NCBI RefSeq assembly: GCF_003315635.1
Contig: NZ_PDCG01000003.1
Location: 248,001-312,000, forward strand
Reading direction: 5' to 3'
DNA length: 64,000 nt
Source: Bifidobacterium aemilianum
GTDB lineage: Bacteria > Actinomycetota > Actinomycetes > Actinomycetales > Bifidobacteriaceae
A model generated the notes under the pieces. That model did no database searches. It saw only the letters and a program-made list of their open reading frames with translations, and was not told the origin of the DNA. Positions 62,050 to 64,000 of this stretch are shown piece by piece (within the stretch, counting starts at the first letter, position 1; each line of letters starts with the position of its first letter). Made by a program: the position numbers and the translations under genes.

Positions 62050-63375
62050 GTGGCAGAGAACAGCAAGGACCTCCTGCATGTGGAGGGTGGCAAGCCGCTG
62101 GTCGGCAGCATCCAGGTGCGTGGAGCCAAGAATTTCGTCAGCAAGGCCATGGTGGCTGCCCTGCTGGCGCCGGACACCTCCGTGCTGAAGAACGTTCCGC
62201 AGATTCGTGACGTCCATGTGGTCTCCGACCTCCTGCGACTCCACGGTGTGAACGTGGATGTGGATGAGGCCGCTGGCATCGTGACCATTGATGCCAAGAA
62301 GGTCCAACTGGCGGACGTGGCCGATGTGGACACACTCTCCGGGTCCTCCCGCATTCCCATCCTCTTCTCCGGCCCCCTCCTGCACCGGCTGGGAGAGGCC
62401 TTCATTCCGGCCCTGGGCGGCTGTAACATCGGCGGTAGGCCCATCGACTTCCATCTGGAGACCCTGCGCAAGTTGGGAGCCAAGGTCGACAAGGAACACG
62501 CCGACGGCATCCACATCACCGCCCCGGACGGACTGCACGGGGCCAAGATCCACCTGCCCTACCCATCTGTCGGCGCCACCGAGCAGACCCTTCTGGCCGC
62601 GGTCCAGGCCGAGGGCAAGACCGAACTCTCCGGTGCCGCCACCGAACCCGAGATCATGGATCTGGTGGCCGTCCTCCAGAAGATGGGCGCCATCATCTCC
62701 GTGGATGTCGACAGGACCTTCCGCATCGAGGGGGTCAAGGAACTCAAGGGTTACCGGCACACCTCCCTGACCGACCGCATCGAGGCCGCCTCCTGGGCCT
62801 CAGCCGCGTTGGCCACCCAGGGTGACATATTCGTCAAGGGGGCCACCCAGCCTGAGATGATGACCTTCCTGAACGTCTTCCGCAAGATCGGCGGGCAGTT
62901 CGACATCACCGACGAGGGCATACGCTTCTGGCATCCTGGCAACGAACTCAAGCCGGTCGCCATCGAGACCGATGTCCACCCCGGGTTCATGACCGACTGG
63001 CAGCAGCCCCTTGTCGTCGCCCTGACCCAGGCCAACGGCCTCTCCATCGTCCATGAGACCGTCTACGAGCAGCGCTTCGGCTTCACCCGCCCCCTGGTCG
63101 ACATGGGCGCCACCATCCAGCTCTACAAGGAATGCCTGGGCTCCCTACCCTGCCGCTTCCAGCAGCGCAACTACAAGCATTCGGCCGTGATCTTCGGACC
63201 CACCCCCCTGACTGGCCGCGAGATTGACGTGCCCGACCTGCGCGGCGGCTTCAGCCACCTGATTGCAGCCCTGGCCGCCTCCGGCCCCTCCGATGTCAAC
63301 GGCATCTCCCTGATCGACCGTGGCTACGAGGACTTCCGTGGCAAACTGGTCGCCCTGGGCGCCGACATCGACTGA
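62050..63375 (+). CDS. murA: UDP-N-acetylglucosamine 1-carboxyvinyltransferase
   Basis: First committed step of peptidoglycan synthesis: transfers enolpyruvate from PEP to UDP-GlcNAc. 441 residues. Two-domain EPT fold: GSIQVRGAKNFVSKAMVAALLA (Lys of the active site), VSDLLRLHGV, the Cys loop ALGGCNIGGRPIDFHLETLRKLGA with the nucleophilic Cys, YPSVGATEQTLLAA, TSLTDRIEAASW, FMTDWQQPL and VRGGFSHLIAAL-like DLRGGFSHLIAAL. Start is GTG 62050 with GAGG at 62041-62044. A typical actinobacterial form. Confidence 0.94.
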   Translation: MAENSKDLLHVEGGKPLVGSIQVRGAKNFVSKAMVAALLAPDTSVLKNVPQIRDVHVVSDLLRLHGVNVDVDEAAGIVTIDAKKVQLADVADVDTLSGSSRIPILFSGPLLHRLGEAFIPALGGCNIGGRPIDFHLETLRKLGAKVDKEHADGIHITAPDGLHGAKIHLPYPSVGATEQTLLAAVQAEGKTELSGAATEPEIMDLVAVLQKMGAIISVDVDRTFRIEGVKELKGYRHTSLTDRIEAASWASAALATQGDIFVKGATQPEMMTFLNVFRKIGGQFDITDEGIRFWHPGNELKPVAIETDVHPGFMTDWQQPLVVALTQANGLSIVHETVYEQRFGFTRPLVDMGATIQLYKECLGSLPCRFQQRNYKHSAVIFGPTPLTGREIDVPDLRGGFSHLIAALAASGPSDVNGISLIDRGYEDFRGKLVALGADID

Positions 63376-63394
63376 CCCTCACCTAGCTCACTAC

Positions 63395-63435
63395 AAGGGA
63401 TAGGCCTCTGACATACTTTCAGCGGCTTATCCCTT
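63395..63435 (+). terminator. Hairpin after murA
   Basis: AAGGGATAGGCC (63395-63406) pairs with GGCTTATCCCTT (63424-63435) with one G-U pair. No T-run follows. Confidence 0.5.
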
Positions 63436-63499
63436 GGCTGTATCAGGTCCGGGGGAGGTGAGCGTCGCCTTCGTTCCGGGCTTGGGGCACAATGGTGGC

Positions 63500-64000
63500 A
63501 TGGCATCCAAAGGAAAACCTTCACCACGATCGGCGGTAGAGCCGCTCAGCAAGGAGCAGGTGGCCAGGCTGGGCCGGAAGCACCAGCTGGTGGACCCCAC
63601 CCATTACTACCCGACCGGCCCACGGCAGCCCAACGAGGGCGAGATCAACGCCCAGAACCCCAAGGCCACGGCCAGGCTCCTGGAGGGGGTCTCGCTGGTG
63701 GTGCGCTCGCGGTCCAGGGTGCGGGCCTGGGGTCTGGAACATGTGCCGGAGACCGGCCCCTTCATCACCGCCGCCACCCACGTCACCATGTACGACGTCT
63801 TCATTCCCATGATGTCGCTGTTTCATATGGGCCGCAGACCCAGGTACATGGCCAAGGCCGAGATGGCCAAGTGGCCGCTCATCGGCAAGTGGTTTCAGCT
63901 GGTCGGCATGCAGCCCACCCCACGGGGCCAGGGCCAGGCCAAAATCATCGAGGACGAATCCGTGGCCATCCTCACCTCCGGCAGGCCGCTGACCATCTGG
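63500..64000 (+). CDS. 1-acylglycerol-3-phosphate acyltransferase (PlsC family), 3' partial
   Basis: First 167 residues of a phospholipid-synthesis acyltransferase that runs past the window. A disordered 60-residue start is followed by VVRSRSRVRAWGLEHVPETGPF and the catalytic HX4D motif (ATHVTMYDVFIPM), then RRPRYMAKAEMAKWPLIGKWFQLVGMQPTPRG and ILTSGRPLTIW, typical of PlsC. GGGGCACAAT ends six bases before the ATG (leaderless pattern shared with gltX). Confidence 0.88.
   Translation, partial: MASKGKPSPRSAVEPLSKEQVARLGRKHQLVDPTHYYPTGPRQPNEGEINAQNPKATARLLEGVSLVVRSRSRVRAWGLEHVPETGPFITAATHVTMYDVFIPMMSLFHMGRRPRYMAKAEMAKWPLIGKWFQLVGMQPTPRGQGQAKIIEDESVAILTSGRPLTIW

Overview
The window looks like chromosome of a high-GC Gram-positive actinobacterium, most probably a Bifidobacterium or close relative. 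The signs are GC-rich codon use, actinobacterial families (DUF3152 protein, NdgR/LtbR-type IclR regulator next to leuCD, HspR-type HAIR site before clpB), LacI-controlled sugar and nucleoside genes, and several apparently leaderless genes. The genus is an inference from reading; no database was searched. There is no rRNA, CRISPR array, prophage or recognisable transposase.

Layout. 1-5168: two family-2 glycosyltransferases, one a very long protein of duplicated GT modules that is cut by the window start. 5614-10517: lower mevalonate pathway (mevalonate kinase, diphosphomevalonate decarboxylase, and phosphomevalonate kinase fused to type 2 IPP isomerase). 10771-11679: Mpg-type DNA glycosylase. 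11.7-12.95 kb: gene-free region with an 81-bp repeat. 12955-24462: nucleoside/ribose cluster with a LacI-ribokinase fusion, an ECF transporter (S, T, A, A'), a ribokinase-like enzyme, two nucleoside hydrolases and two MFS carriers. 25180-31917: rbsR-A-C-B-D-K. 32671-33684: prs, which turns ribose 5-phosphate into PRPP. 33873-35717: rpsF-ssb-rpsR-rplI. 35827-37206: serine/threonine-type permease. Then tRNA-Lys, a DUF3152 protein, GluQ-RS, a YggS protein, a fumarylacetoacetate hydrolase-family protein, a DUF559-like protein, clpB, csoR/copA, gltX, tRNA-Glu, tRNA-Gln, a metallophosphoesterase, an IclR regulator divergent from leuCD, a stand-alone RAM-domain protein, a dihydroorotate dehydrogenase-like protein, murA and the start of a PlsC-type acyltransferase.

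How it works together. The 13-34 kb part reads as one salvage route: nucleosides enter by ECF/MFS carriers, hydrolases release ribose, RbsABC imports free ribose, RbsD and three ribokinase-type domains make ribose 5-phosphate, and Prs makes PRPP. The csoR/copA pair is a copper-efflux unit with a CsoR-type operator.

Most unusual. (1) A dispersed family of at least 13 intergenic elements, nearly all exactly 81 bp, bounded by GRCTCACCCY ... GGGGTGAGTC; it matches no family I know. (2) A ~40-bp repeat found downstream of two separate tRNA loci. (3) A CopA-like ATPase fused to cupredoxin and YHS domains whose nucleotide-binding domain appears to be missing. (4) A phosphomevalonate kinase-IPP isomerase fusion. 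(5) Long low-complexity insertions inside several conserved enzymes.
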